DNA of 64,000 nt from Bimuria novae-zelandiae CBS 107.79 (lineage: Eukaryota > Ascomycota > Dothideomycetes > Pleosporales > Didymosphaeriaceae): contig ML976670.1 of assembly GCA_010015655.1 (NCBI GenBank), positions 819,397 to 883,396 on the forward strand, written 5' to 3'. Within the stretch, counting starts at the first letter, position 1; each line of letters begins with the position of its first letter. The notes under the pieces were generated by a model that was not told where the DNA came from, searched no databases, and worked only from the letters and a program-made list of their open reading frames with translations. The position numbers and the translations under genes were made by a program. This document shows, piece by piece, positions 46,901 to 59,194 of this stretch.

Positions 46901-49600
46901 TCGTGGTCTTTTTAGCTACTACTAGAGAAGATAAGAACGTTGTCTATATATGCTAAGTAGTAGTTATTAAGGTACTCCTTTAGTACCTAATTAATATACT
47001 ACTAGAACGTACTTAGCGCGTTAACTAGGCTAAAAGGAACTACTAACTACTTATAAAGACTAAATTAGGTTTTAAACGCCGTCGTCTATTCCTCGCCTTT
47101 TACTATTTAAAGCTTATAAAAGGCTTAAATTATATTAAGTTTACTAAACTATTTAGCCTGCGCAAGGAGCTAAAGGGTCTTACTAATTAATAATAGAAGG
47201 TACTAGTCCTTTTTTAAAATAGCGTTTAAGGCTTAATAATTAACGTAAAAGCGTAGTCCTTTACTAGGTTTTTTAGTAAATAATACTAAGGTGGTAGCGC
47301 TAGACTTACTTACTTAAATAAAGTCTTTATCTAAGTATTTAGTAAGCTCTTTTTAAAGGACGAGCAACTCTTCGCGAGACATATTAAATAGAGGGCTATA
47401 GGGGATCTCTAGGGTCTTGCTATCTTTTTCCACGAGAGGGATAAAAAGATCCACTCTAGGTCTAGAGTGCGGGGGGAGCTTATTAGCTTATTTCCTATAG
47501 AAGATACGCTATAAGTCCTTAAAAGCTTTAGGTATTAACTTTCGTGGGTTTACTTTTAGCTTGCAGGTTAACGCCTTCTATATATTCTTTATTAATATAG
47601 AAAACACCTTAGCCCTGTTTCCTAGGCGTTAATTACGCTAATCTAGGGCTATAAAGACTATAGCTAATACCCCTTAGGGCTTTATTAATAGTTTTTTACC
47701 TTCTTAGTCACGGATGCGGGTGCCTAAACTTTTAATTTAGATTAATTTCTTTGCTAGGGCTAGTTTAACCCTATTCTTCTTTATTTAGGTTAGGCTAAGG
47801 ATTAGGTCGTACGACCCGTTATTAAGTAAGACGTATAGCTATATTAATTCTATATAGCTATTAATATTTACTTCTAGTTAGACTACTTCGCGTACGAAGA
47901 GTTACATGCCTCTAATACTAATAACTTTTTATAGATAGGGTAGGTTCTTGCGCTATAGGTAGGCTTTTATTATAAGTTTTTTTAATATAAATTTAAAGGT
48001 TAAATAATCTAAATTAATTATCGTCGATGCAAACATAATGTTATTAATAAGTAAGTATACTATTACTAGTATTAAGTCTAGCTATAGCCTTTAAAAGTTA
48101 TTAAAAGTTATCTTTTACCCTTTTTCTATTTTTGCCTTCTGGCGGCGACTGTTACTAGGAGGACCTAGTTTTCTAAATTAGTAGAGGCTATATTAAACTC
48201 TTTATTAAAGGATCCTTTAGTAGTAGGTGCAGCGGCGCGAACTTATACTAGCTTTATTATAGGTAAAAGTTTACACTACTTTACGCGATGTCCTGTATCT
48301 CTATAATAAAAATAGGAACTATTCTTCTTACAGGTTTCTATTACCTTACGCGACATCTATGTAGCTTATTTCTAGGTGTTACTAGACCTATGTCCCGTGG
48401 CTCTATTTATTACTTAGTGTCTTTTATTTTAACTTCGTTGGCTAGACATCCTTCTAGGGTTAGCTTAGATAGGTTCCTAATCTATTTCGTCTAGCGCCCC
48501 GTTCTTGGCAGAAAACTTTAGTAGCTATAATATATTTTAGAAAAGGTTTTTTTTAACTTTATTAACCCTCTTTTAGACCCCTTATAGGTCGTAATTATTA
48601 TTTATATCTACTATAATTATTTAGTCCCGTAAGTCCTCGCGAAGGCTCTAAAAGTATAAGTTCTTTAAGATTTCTTAACTATGCTCCTTAGCTTTTATAG
48701 TATAGTTATTAAAGTTAAGATTAAAGTCACGAAGCTTCTAGTTCCCTTATTATATTATAAGTAAGTAGTTACGCGCGATTTCTTTCGCTAGGTAGTTATA
48801 AAAGTTATAGTCTAGTAGCTTCTAGAGGTTAGCTTTAGTACACCCTAGGTAGTAATTTAAGTATATAATTCCTACTATTGCTGCACGTCCTGTTAATTAA
48901 CTAATAATATATTTAGGTATATTTCTAAGGCAGTCCTTATCCTCTAGGAGCTTATATTATATTACTATTTTAAAGTAGTAGTAATCCTATTATTCGCTAT
49001 TAAAGTAAGCTAAGTTAAAGATTTTAGGGCGGCGGCTTCTTTCTTAGTTTAAAATAAGCTCTACTATTAATCTCTTTAGTAGCTCTATCTATTAGTCTAC
49101 TTTTAATAGCTAATTCGTACCTCCTATCTTTTAAAGGTATTATTATGTTATTAGGGGTTCTTAGCGCTCTCTTACTATTTCTTTAGTTAGTCCTCTTACT
49201 CCTTATAGTAAAGTCTAAAGAGTATCTTAGAGGTTAACAAGTACTTTAACCTCGCTTAGAAATTACTATATTTTATTCTTGTTAACTCCTAATACCTAGA
49301 GTTTAGTTATAAACAGGAAGGCTATCCTTTTATTTCCTTAATTATTACTCCTTTATAAGCTAATAGCTTACTATATATAATTGTTCGCGCTAAGACGCGG
49401 ACCTTTAGTAAAAGGTCTTATTCTTATTTTTATAACTTCTTTATTTAGTAAAGATAGTCTTACTAGCATTAAGTGTCTGTTAGGACTTCTTCTTAATTAC
49501 TTACTAGGGAGGATTCTATCTCTTTATAGGTCTAGGCGTTACCTTTATAGTATTTATCTACGTAAGTCCTTTAACTTCGTGTGCTGCTTCGTAGCTTTAG
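41000..49600 (-). pseudogene. Gypsy gag-pol remnants
   Basis: On the minus strand: a decayed CCHC knuckle (YRDTGHRVK-stop-C) near 48300; the reverse transcriptase near 46900-47300 (ALNAILKKD, SKLNII-stop-AFYKL, AYIDNVLIF in place of the YIDDVLIF box); RNase H and integrase further left, with INSHVVELDVPPNMYLRFYV near 42800 after the integrase core. Stops occur every few codons. The interval 39628-42300, beyond the integrase, has no recognised product. Boundaries approximate. Confidence 0.78.
43568..45423 (-). mobile_element. Pogo-type DNA transposon inside the gypsy element, 1856 bp
   Basis: Inverted ends start GAGTC, then a C run and CCAGATTTGACCCAACCCCA on both sides, with TA duplications at 43566-43567 and 45424-45425. 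Each end contains the word CCCCAGATTTGACCCA twice in tandem. On the minus strand the transposase shows TMDESGFGVSEEQI (first Asp), KALAPFLIFKG and WHFATSKNSWTLNNLGLEWL. The centre is RIP-mutated, the outer 100-130 bp are not. Confidence 0.85.
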
Positions 49601-49658
49601 TTTATAATTATATTTAAAATCTACTTATCCCGCGACGGATAAAAGTAATTAAATTTAA

Positions 49659-49819
49659 TATAAGGGGCTAGGTGCTTAAGGAGCTAAAAGTGCTAAAAGA
49701 ATACTTATAAATTTAATAAAGAGTTTAAAGTTAAGCTTTAGGCGTCGAACTTATATATCTAGGGTTCGTATAATCAAGGGTTAAGGATCCGAGGCAACAA
49801 CTGGGCGTAGCCCATTACA
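49659..49819 (-). repeat. 5' LTR (in element sense) of the gypsy element
   Basis: Starts TATAAGG on the plus strand where the other copy has TGTAAGG. Its outer (right) half is unmutated and ends CCCATTACA before CGTCT. Confidence 0.87.
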
Positions 49820-50969
49820 CGTCTTAGGATTCCTTACTAACGTTATTAGCCTATTACGCTATTAATTAATTAGCATTTATTTTAACTTAAATTAAGACTA
49901 TCTATATTAGAAGAGCTAAAAGAATGTAGTTTATAAGCTTAATTATACTAGTAGCTACTAGTTAATAAATACTAAAGCTATAAAGAGACTAAATACTAGT
50001 TCTTTACATGTAGCCTTAGCACATTCGCGTAAGAAGTCTTTATATAAGTTAAAAAAGCTATTATAGCTTACTGCAAAGGAAGCACATATTATGTAGGGCC
50101 ATGCTGGTAGAAAGGTAATTAAGCACCTGCCTAAGAATATTAAAGGCCTACGTATCTTAAACAGTTAAGCACCAAAGTATAAGGACTATAAGACGTATAT
50201 ATAGTTAAAACTAATAAAATTATTAGTTAAAAACTGTCTTAAGAACTAGTAACTTAACTATTCTAGCGTATTAGTATGGATTAAATATAGCTCCTTGAGT
50301 AAGAAAAACGTTACTATAATAGTAATTAGTATCTATTCTACGCTTTTAATTAGCAAACGAAGTAGCATAAAGGATACTATATACTTAATAAGATACAGGA
50401 TACTTTAACTAAGGTCTTTAAATAATTATTAGCTAAAATTAAGTAATAGTTCTAAAGCTAAGTTATTATTATAAGGCTAAATATAGAGACTAGATACGTT
50501 AAACTACTAAAGCTCTATAAAAAAAAACTTATAATTACTATTAAAGCTGGAGCTATAAAAGCTTGAAGTAAAGCTATTAAACGTGTAAGAAAAACTATTA
50601 TAATTTAAGGTAAAGCTATACGCCTATATGTAGGTCTACTAAAGGTATACACTAATAAGTATATTATATTAGCTATATACCTACTTAATTATACACTAAC
50701 TAAAGCGATATAATAGGAATGCCTGTATACTGAAGTTAAAAGGATAAAGCTATTAATTACTTACTTTAAGGTAATTAGAGCAAGAGCGTATATACTTAAT
50801 AAAAAACTACTTAAAATAAGCTTAAATTTTAAGCCTTAATTAGCTACCTAGTAGGCTTTAACTTAACTAATATATACTAAGTGTAGTTACTAATAATTGG
50901 GTAAGGTATATAAATTTAAGACGTTGTCTTTCTGCAAGACAAACTCTATAATAAGTAAGATAAGTACGT

Positions 50970-51211
50970 TGTTAGCTTCAAACCTGCGCAACACTGCTAC
51001 GGCTTTCACCGCCATGTAGTTTGCCTACGGTTTGTTACGCAGTTTGCCTGTGGTTTGTTGCGCTAGTCCTAATTAGGCTAGCAGGGGACAAACCACGCTT
51101 GATAAATACTTCTTATAATAGCCCACTATAATAGATCTACAATTAAGAATTAAATTAACACTATATTATTGCAACGAAGTCTTGATCCAACAGCCTATTA
51201 CCGTATTAACA
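50970..51211 (+). repeat. 5' LTR of the second copia
   Basis: 242 bp; the outer (left) half keeps C/G where the 3' LTR has T/A, and the inner half shows the opposite. Confidence 0.9.
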
Positions 51212-51218
51212 CTAATTA

Positions 51219-51505
51219 GTGGTTGCTACACCATAGATTGGCAAGATATACTGTGTACAGGGAATCTCAGCGCACGTTTCAGGCTGAGTATTCTGGCGAT
51301 AGAAGCGGTTAGCGCATGCCTCCTCCCCTACCAAGGCCTAGGATACAGCATCGCTAGTGCGAAGTACAGGTACGACAAGCTCACTGCTATCCTGTATCAG
51401 GATCAGCGGCGCCTCGTATTTGAAGGATCACTCCGCCTGGATTGTCCCTACCAAGGCTTAGTTCGAAAGGAGATTTGCGTTAACCACGCTAACTCTTGTT
51501 AAATC
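51219..51505. mobile_element. Unmutated ~287-bp insert at the LTR/internal junction, possible SINE or other small element
   Basis: Normal-composition island in an AT-rich element, bordered by a 10-bp direct repeat ACACTAATTA (51209-51218 and 51506-51515) that looks like a target duplication. It contains CTACCAAGGC twice and GTTCGAAAG, which resembles a pol III box B. An open frame spans it but shows no domain. No poly-A tail and no clear inverted ends, so the class is uncertain. Confidence 0.5.
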
Positions 51506-53606
51506 ACACTAATTACAGGCCCACATTTAAAACGCTATTATAAAGTACACCTAAACAAAGGATCGCTCGTGGTACCTAGACAAGACAATCTACAAGGACT
51601 AGTACGCTAACTAAGATTTTAACATTACTAACGCCACCGTTAATACAGACAAACTTAACACTACAGTTATTAACTAGATAATACAGGTGGAAGAAGATAA
51701 CATATTTAACCTATTTTTACTACTTAAGTTTAAGGAGCATTTCGAGAATTTTACCCGCGATCTCTTTAATAGTATTAATAAGCGTATCTAAAAAGCACTT
51801 AAAGAGCTCCTCCGCCAGCAAGGCATCTACATTAAGCAAGATAATAATAATAATATCCCTAACTAATTTGCAGAACTCCTTATATTAACCGCCGTCCTAA
51901 AATAGCCCGCCAAGTATCTTAAGCTTATAAGGCTCTGCGAAGGCTTTAAGTGCCACTAGATTGCAGATAATAAAGAATAACAGCGGTAGCAGCGAGCTCC
52001 GCTAGGTGGAGGATTATTATTATTATTATAACCTAGATTTACGCCTGTGCAGAATAACTCTTATTTGCTTACTAACCTTACTAAGTTATACACGCCGGAG
52101 CAGAAGTATTTAGGTAATAAATACAATATCCTTAAGACAAAGATTAAGGTGTTCAACGACCTCTACACTAAGGTTGGGATTAATAAGGATAAGCAGTACA
52201 AAATAGCACTCTTTATTATACTTACTAGCTAAGCGCTTTAGTATTACTACGATTACATTGCTCCCTAGGCGCTTACGCTTACTTATAATATAATGCTTAA
52301 CAAGCTACGCACGTACTTCAACACTATATAAGCTTACTAAATGTACCTCTAGGAGTGGCATAGCACTACGCTCAAGAGCGTTATAACTACTAACCCTAAG
52401 AAAGACCCTATAAAGTGTCTTAAAATAGTTATTAGTAAGATAAACATGCTCTATTAGGCACTATTACAGGACTAAGGTAAAAGCTATAATTAGTATTTGC
52501 TTGCGTAATAGCTCCTTAGCGTATGTTATAGCATTAAAGCAACTACTATGGCTTACTTAAAACTAGCAACTATATTTAAAGGTGTCGCTGCAGATCTCCG
52601 CAACGCAGTTAGCATGTGGTTAAGCTATTATCCTAATAGCCAGTTTCTATTACAAGATGCAGATAAGCAGTATTACACTAATCGCCGCTACATTCACAAT
52701 GATTAACAAGCTACAGGATTATTAGATAATAACTACCACAGTTGCCACTATTAAGGTCAAGGCAGATCGCGCGGTAATCAATTTAATAATAATAACTATT
52801 AGTTAAACTACTTAGGCAATTGCCGTAATAAGACATGCTTTATCTATAAGTAGCCTAAGTGCTAATTAACTTGACACTTAAAGAAGGAGCGCATGGAGCA
52901 TCGCCAACGCTATAACTAATACGCTTAAGATAATCCTAATACCCTAAGCTATGAAGTGTTTCTCGCTAGCTATAAAGGCATAGAGCTTGAAGACAGCGAC
53001 GGTAGCGACAATAATGCCAGTAATAATAATATTAAAGCATATTTTACTAACTAAGTCTACTTAACTGCATCCTGTGGCAAGGTTAACGGCGACGCTATTA
53101 TCTCTAGCCTTAATAACGCTGCCGCACTTTATATAATTACAGACAATAATCCTTACATCTCTAGCAAAGCCAATAAAGATGCTTAACTCTTCTTATTTAA
53201 TTCACGCTACGGCGTAGATATCTTTTAAAGTATTATGCCTAACACTAGTGCAGCCGGTGTCTTAACTACTAATAAGACACAAGTAAAGGCGCTGTAGCTT
53301 ATCTAACTATTTATAGTTATTAATAAGTCTACCGCAGGACGTTGTTAAATCTAATTTAGAAATAATTTAGAGTGTTTCTCCCTTAGCGACGTTAATATCA
53401 GCACGCTATTTAGTATAATTACCTTTATAGTAATGCTAACTAACACACTATTTCTACTCTACTTAAATAATATAGATTATTATGGTATCTTCTTCAACAA
53501 CATCGATAATATGCTCGTTCAAGGTGGCAAAGAATTCCTAATTGTCCGTAAATAGGGACATCCATAGCTCCTGCTTAATAAACAAGAGACTGTTATCCAC
53601 TATAAC

Positions 53607-53883
53607 GCTTTGCAAAAGACCGTCCCGACCCACTTCCTGCGTATATATAGGCACGACTAAGTATATTCTAGTATAGCGAACCTTACCTTGTCTTAAAGCT
53701 ATATATCTTCACAATTCCTTCTTAATAAACTTTATAAACTTGGTAGAATATAGAATTAGGCTACCTCTATACTATATAAAGTTTCTAGAAATTTCAATCG
53801 AGTGGTTGAGGAGACAAAAACGAAATCAATAATCTGTTCTCTGATTTGCTAGGCGGGTGGGTCGGGACGGTCTTTTGCAAAGC
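53607..53883. mobile_element. 277-bp MITE-like element with 27-bp perfect inverted repeats
   Basis: The ends GCTTTGCAAAAGACCGTCCC and on to GACCCAC are exact inverted copies at 53607-53633 and 53857-53883. The interior is AT-rich and non-coding. The target duplication is unclear (perhaps only AC). It sits 7 bp from the left end of the adjacent pogo element. No autonomous partner is visible in the window. Confidence 0.75.
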
Positions 53884-53890
53884 ACCGATA

Positions 53891-56002
53891 ACGTGTCTGT
53901 GCGCGTGCCGAGCCACTTCGCGTAACGAGCCACCCAACACCTAAAGACTGAATGACTCACTAACTTTGACGCGTCGTAACTCCACCAATATGGGGGCAAT
54001 TGAAGATGCGATTAAAGCTATTTAATCTTTGGATCCAGGAGAAAAATTTTCATATAGAAAAATAGCGGCTACCTATGGTGTAGATCGGACTACGTTGTCC
54101 CGAAGACACAAGCGCGTTTAGGCCCCAAATGAAGCCAAGAATATTAACCAGCAGAAACTTACACTACAACAAGAGCAGGAGCTTGTACGATATATCGAAG
54201 GACTTACAAAGAGACATACACCTCCTACTAGAGAGATAATACAGAATTTTGCCTCTACGATAGCAAAGGAGCCAGTCAGCGAGAGCTAGGTTACCCGCTT
54301 TATCAACCAACACAGTATTCATCTCATCTCCCAATGGACCGTCGGGATGGACAACAATCGCCACAAAGCTGATTTAGTGGATAAATATCGCCTCTATTTT
54401 AACCTTCTATATAGTAAGATAGATGAATATCGCATAGATCCTCGTTATATCTACAATATAGATGAAAAAGGCGTCCTGATCGGTATTGTTGGTAGATTAA
54501 AGAGAATATTTAGCAGACGAATGTGGGAGAAGAAGGAGGTTAGGGCATTACTCTAAGATGGCAATCGCGCATGGATCACGCTCCTGGCATGTATCTACGC
54601 TGATGGATCAGCTCTACCGCCAAGCCTTATTTATGAGGCCGCCAACAAGGGCATCCAATCAAGCTGGGTAGAGGATATCAAGGCAGGAGAACATAAAGTC
54701 TTTATCACCTCATTATCCTCTGGCTAGACAAACAACGATATCAGGCTTGCCTGGCTTAAGCAGGTGTTTGATCGCTGTATAAAAGAGAAGACTCGACGAT
54801 TATATCGTCTTTTAATTATAGACGGCTACGGATCTTATATCACTATAGACTTTATTAACTATTATAATAAGTATAGGATCCTGCTTGCTGTCCTGCCTCC
54901 TTACTTAACTTATACGCTTTAGCTACTTAACGTTGCGATGTTTAAGCCTCTATTAACAGCATACTTAGTAGAGCTATCACGATACCTTTATAGAAGCTAA
55001 GGCCTAGCTTCTATCACTAAAGACGACTTCTTCCCCTTATTCTAGAATGCGTGAAAGGCCTCCTTTAAGGAATTAACTATCCTTAGCTCTTTTAGAGCCA
55101 CAGGCATATCGCCACCTGATCCTAATCTTATTCTAGATAGGTTCGCCTAGGATTAAGAATCAGGCGATAACTCCTTATTAGGGCTTAGCGATCATAACTA
55201 GAGAAAGATAGATAGGCTTGTACGATTAGCAGTAAAGGATTAGGGTAGTTAAGATATAAAGAAGCTTCGTCAATCGCTCCACTACCTATCTATCTAAAAT
55301 GAGCTACTTAAGCATGAGATAGATAGGATTAAGCAGGCACTATTTATTAAAGAGAAGCGTAGAAAGAAAGGTAAGACTCTAGATTTTTAATAGCGCTAGG
55401 AGTATTAGAGTAGGGCTATCTTATAGTTACTAAGGAAGGTGAGGGAGGCACGTGTTTATTAATTTATTAAGGAATAAGAGGATAAGTAGTAGTAGCTTTA
55501 AAAAGTAGAAATAGTAGAGCTAAAGAAGGTAGCTAAGCTATATAAGGAGAAAATGTAGCAGGAAAAGCGTAATGCGCGAAAGGCAGCTAAGAAGGCGAAG
55601 GAGAAGGAGAGGGCTAAAAAGGTAGCTTAGCGCGCCGCCTAGAAGTCTGCCCGCAACGCAGAAAAAGCTCTATAACTATCCCAAAGGTGTAAGAGAAAGG
55701 CTTCTTAGCTATCTACACAGAGCAGAAAGCGTCCAAAACGTGTTGTTAATACTACAGATGTTAGGGAGGCCTTAGAGGGCGCATCTGCTGCCCCGAGCAA
55801 ATCTACACGCAGCGGCCGCGACGTCAAGCTTCTAAATAGATTTAAGTAGTGCAAATTAATCGTAGCTATCAATTAACTACCCTAGTAGAAAATCTTATAA
55901 TAATATTATTTATGGGTAGTTCTGCAGCCTCATTCTTGCATGAGCTATTATGGTGTTGGGTGGCTCGTCACGCAAAGTGGCTCGGCACGCGCACGGACAC
56001 GT
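53891..56002 (+). mobile_element. Pogo-type DNA transposon, 2112 bp, lightly mutated
   Basis: Inverted ends of about 50 bp start ACGTGTCYGTGCGCGTGCCG on both sides; TA duplications at 53889-53890 and 56003-56004. It is inserted in the copia integrase region and carries much less RIP damage than its host, so it is probably one of the youngest insertions in the nest. Confidence 0.9.
53990..55860 (+). pseudogene. Pogo (DDE_1) transposase with several stops
   Basis: Start MGAIEDAIKAI, then stops at a few sites. Readable parts: FSYRKIAATYGVDRTTLSRR (HTH), LQQEQELVRYIEGLTKRHTP (CENPB-type), YNIDEKGVLIGIVGRLKRIF (first Asp), LLACIYADGSALPPSLIYEA, SSWVEDIKAGEHKVFITSLS, LYRLLIIDGYGSYIT (second Asp) and ILSSFRATGISPPDPNLILD. 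The third Asp region (LLNVAMFKPL) is altered to Asn. Most stops are TAG for Trp, Gln or Arg, consistent with mild RIP. The 3' end is approximate. Confidence 0.85.
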
Positions 56003-58947
56003 TACTTAACCAAGACTAAGCTACGCCAGCTTCACCAACGCTTTGGCCATCCTGCTGCTAGATGACTGCACAAGATCCTCAGTAAAGCAGGCCATAAAGA
56101 CATTAATAAGGACATTATTAATCGCATTAATAAGTACTGTCACTAGTGTTAAATCTATAGCAAAGCACCTGGCCGTTTCTACTTTACTATTTGCAATAAC
56201 ATAGACTTCAACTCATGCGTTATTATTAATATAATATATATTAATTAGAAACTAGTGCTCTACGCAGTTAATAAAGCCATAGCTTTTTAAGCTACTTAAT
56301 TTATGCTAAATATCTAGGCAAACACTACTTAGGATCTCCTTTACGCCATGTGGATCGACATATACGTTAGTCCTCTTAACGTTATTAAGACAGATGCTGG
56401 CAAGAACTTTATTACTAACAAGTTTATTAATAACGCCACGTTACTTATAATTAAGGTTAAGGAAGTCTTAGTAGAGGCACATTATTTAATTAGTAAGGTT
56501 AAGCGCTATTATGCTCCTATTTGCCGTGCTTATAGGGTAATCTCTGCAGACGTTGGACGCACAACCGCTCCCGAACATATCTTATAGATGGCTGTTAAGG
56601 CTGTTAATAACACCGCAGGTCCTAACGGACTTGTCCTAACTCTTCTCGTCTTTAGAGCATATCCTCGCCTATTAAAGAAATTACTACTATCGCTATCTAT
56701 TACCGCCCGCGGCGCTGTAGTGCGTAAAGCAATAGCTAAAGTGCGCAAAATTAAGGTAAAGCGCTAAGTTAATAAGGCTTTTATAACTCGTAATAGTCCT
56801 AACGCAACTAATATCTTACTATTACCTACTTTAAGTAGCGTTAAGGTCTAGCGAGAGAACTATAGATAGTCTAGCCCGTATTAGATAATCGCCCTCCACG
56901 TTAATAAGCAATCTGTAGTTGTCGAAATTAATAATAAATAAGTTACCTTCCGCATCACCGCAGTGCGCCCGTATTATGTAGACGATATAACTATTATTAC
57001 CCCTCTCGCAGAGGACGAGGACAACGGTGGCTCTAATAATAATTTTACTCTTATTATAGAGGAGCCCGCGCCCAAGCGTAAGCGCGATAGGCTAAAAGGC
57101 TTAAGGAATAAGCTAAAACCTAATAAAGTTATAACTACTATAGTTAACCTTAATTAACGTAAGCGTAATAATCTTATCCTAGCTAAGAAGCTACGAGCAG
57201 TTAGCAAGATTATAATACTAAGGTAATTATTTAAAGTATCTATAAAGGCAGAGATTAACGCCCTTATAATATAAGGTGTCTTCCGCTTTAAGAAGTATAG
57301 TCCTTACTATTATAATAAGATCCGTATCTTTAAGTCACGCATTATTAATAAAGTTAAGGGTAAGACTACTAATCACCCGTATAAAAAGTCCCGTCTTGTT
57401 ATCTAAGGATACGCTAATAACAATAAGAAGCTTGTCCTAATATAGTCTCCCACTATCCAGCGTGCAAGCCAGCGTGTGATTATCGCTCTAGCACTATCAC
57501 TATTAAAGCTGGGCATGTACGTCTGGCTCCGTGACATCACTCAGGCCTATACGCAATCGGATGATCCACTCCAGCGTACTATTATAGCTAACATACCAGC
57601 CCAGCTCAAGGAAAGTTATCTAACAAATATAGTTATAGTTATTATTAAGCCACTATATAGCATTGCTGAAGCAGGTGCCTATTAGTAGTTAACGTATAAT
57701 AAACACCACACCGAGACTCTCCACATAGTAACATCCACTTATAATCTATACCTATTTATTAGTAAGGCTAGTAGCAAGTGCTTTGGCATTATTAGCATAT
57801 AAACTAACAACACGCTTAGTCTATCTAATAAAGCTTTTGCAGACCTTAAGGACTAAAAGTTATATTTTAAGGCCAAGTCTAAGTAGTTTCTCTTACTAGA
57901 CGCATAAATCGACTTTAACAGCTGTATTATTAAGCTTAATAATAATAATCGCGCTATTACTCTACGCCAGAAGAAGCAAGGCGATAAGCTAAAAATAGCT
58001 AATAATAAGTAATTATACATTTAATAGCGCGCTCGAGGTGCTTACATTATAATAATCTATTAACCTAAGGCGAGCTTCGACCTCGCCGCCGCAGCCTAAG
58101 CAAGTAAGCCTATAAAAGAAGAAATTACTAGATTAAATAAGCGTATTATCTAGTAAAAGAAGAATATCACTCGCGGCCTTAACTTTATTCTACTAGACTT
58201 AAGCAACTTAAAGCTATACGCCTTTATTAACGTATTATTTACTAATAATAAGGACATGTCGTCATAAATAGGCTTCGTAATTACGCTTAGTAATAAGACC
58301 AAAGATAGCAATCGTAACTTTAAGTTTACTAGTAATATTGTCTACTAGTTATTTATTAAGTGTAAGCGCGTTACTTGCAGCATCCTTACATCTAAGATCT
58401 ACGCAATAGCCTATAAAGTCAACATTATAATTATAATTAGCGGTATAATTAACATAATTATGCAGTAACTTAACTTTTCTAATATCTCTATCGTCGTGTG
58501 CACTAACTTACGCTCCTTATATAATTACCTTATCAAGCTTAGCACTACTAAGGAGAAGCGCCTTATAATTAATATTATAGCTCTACGTAAGGCCTATAAG
58601 CGCAATAATCTTATAGACATCCGCTAGATTAATAGACGTAATAATCTAGTAGACTTAATAACCAAGGCTAGCTCTAACTTAGCTATAAAGCATTTTATTA
58701 ACTATAACCAGCTTAAGCTTCGCGTGCAAGACTAGGTTAATCGTGCTAAAATTAACACCCTAAAGTACAATCACGATAGTAAGAAGTAGTAAGTCTATAA
58801 AAGGAGCAGCAAGATAGGCACTAAGAGGACGCGCACCAGCGCTAGTCTAGTTAGAAAACTAGTAACTATTATAGATTGTGTTTTATTGCAGATTTGAGCG
58901 TTCTGGGCTGAACTAGCCACATGTAGCATAAAAGAAAAGTTAGCTAG

Positions 58948-59189
58948 TGTTGGCTTTAAACCTGCGCAACACTACTACAGCTTTTACCGCTATGTAGTTT
59001 GCCTGCAGTTTATTACGTAGTTTGCCTGTAGTTTGTTGCGCTAGTCCTAATTAGGCTAGCAGGGGACAAACCACGCTCGATAAATACTTCTCACAACAGC
59101 CCACCACAATAGATCTGCAATCAAGAATCAAATCAACACCACATCGTTGCAACAAAGTCTTGATCCAACAGCCTATTGCCGTATCAACA
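58948..59189 (+). repeat. 3' LTR of the second copia
   Basis: 242 bp; the right (outer) half unmutated, the left (inner) half with RIP changes. Followed by TACGT. Confidence 0.9.
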
Positions 59190-59194
59190 TACGT

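Larger units (their letters stand above)
39467..49819 (-). mobile_element. Ty3/gypsy LTR retrotransposon, minus strand, 10.35 kb with a pogo insert
   Basis: 161-bp LTRs at 39467-39627 and 49659-49819, TGTAAGG...TTACA in unmutated form, with target duplication CGTCT at 39462-39466 and 49820-49824. The reverse transcriptase, integrase and zinc knuckle all read on the minus strand. The complementary AAGGGAAGGGAGG tract just inside 39627 is the polypurine tract, so 49659-49819 is the 5' LTR. Without the pogo insert the element is about 8.5 kb. Confidence 0.88.
51530..58900 (+). pseudogene. Copia gag-pol remnants, split by MITE and pogo insertions
   Basis: Gag with a decayed zinc knuckle near 52840; protease side to 53605; after the inserts the integrase HHCC start (LRQLHQRFGHPAARRLHKI at about 56020) and core to about 56600; reverse transcriptase near 57370-57670 (IALALSLLKLGMYVWLRDIT, QAYTQSDDPLQRTI); RNase H to about 58700. 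RIP stops throughout, but several frames of 60-80 codons remain open. Confidence 0.8.
50970..59189 (+). mobile_element. Second copia retrotransposon, 8220 bp including three inserts
   Basis: 242-bp LTRs at 50970-51211 and 58948-59189, starting TGTTRGC and ending TMAACA, with target duplication TACGT at 50965-50969 and 59190-59194. Own length about 5.5 kb after removing a 287-bp insert, a 277-bp MITE and a pogo element. Inserted in the pol region of the outer copia. Confidence 0.9.

Noticed and set aside
51182..51502. Open frame of 106 codons as a real gene
   Set aside because: It begins inside the LTR and fills the small insert; no domain, and the insert looks like a mobile or duplicated DNA island.
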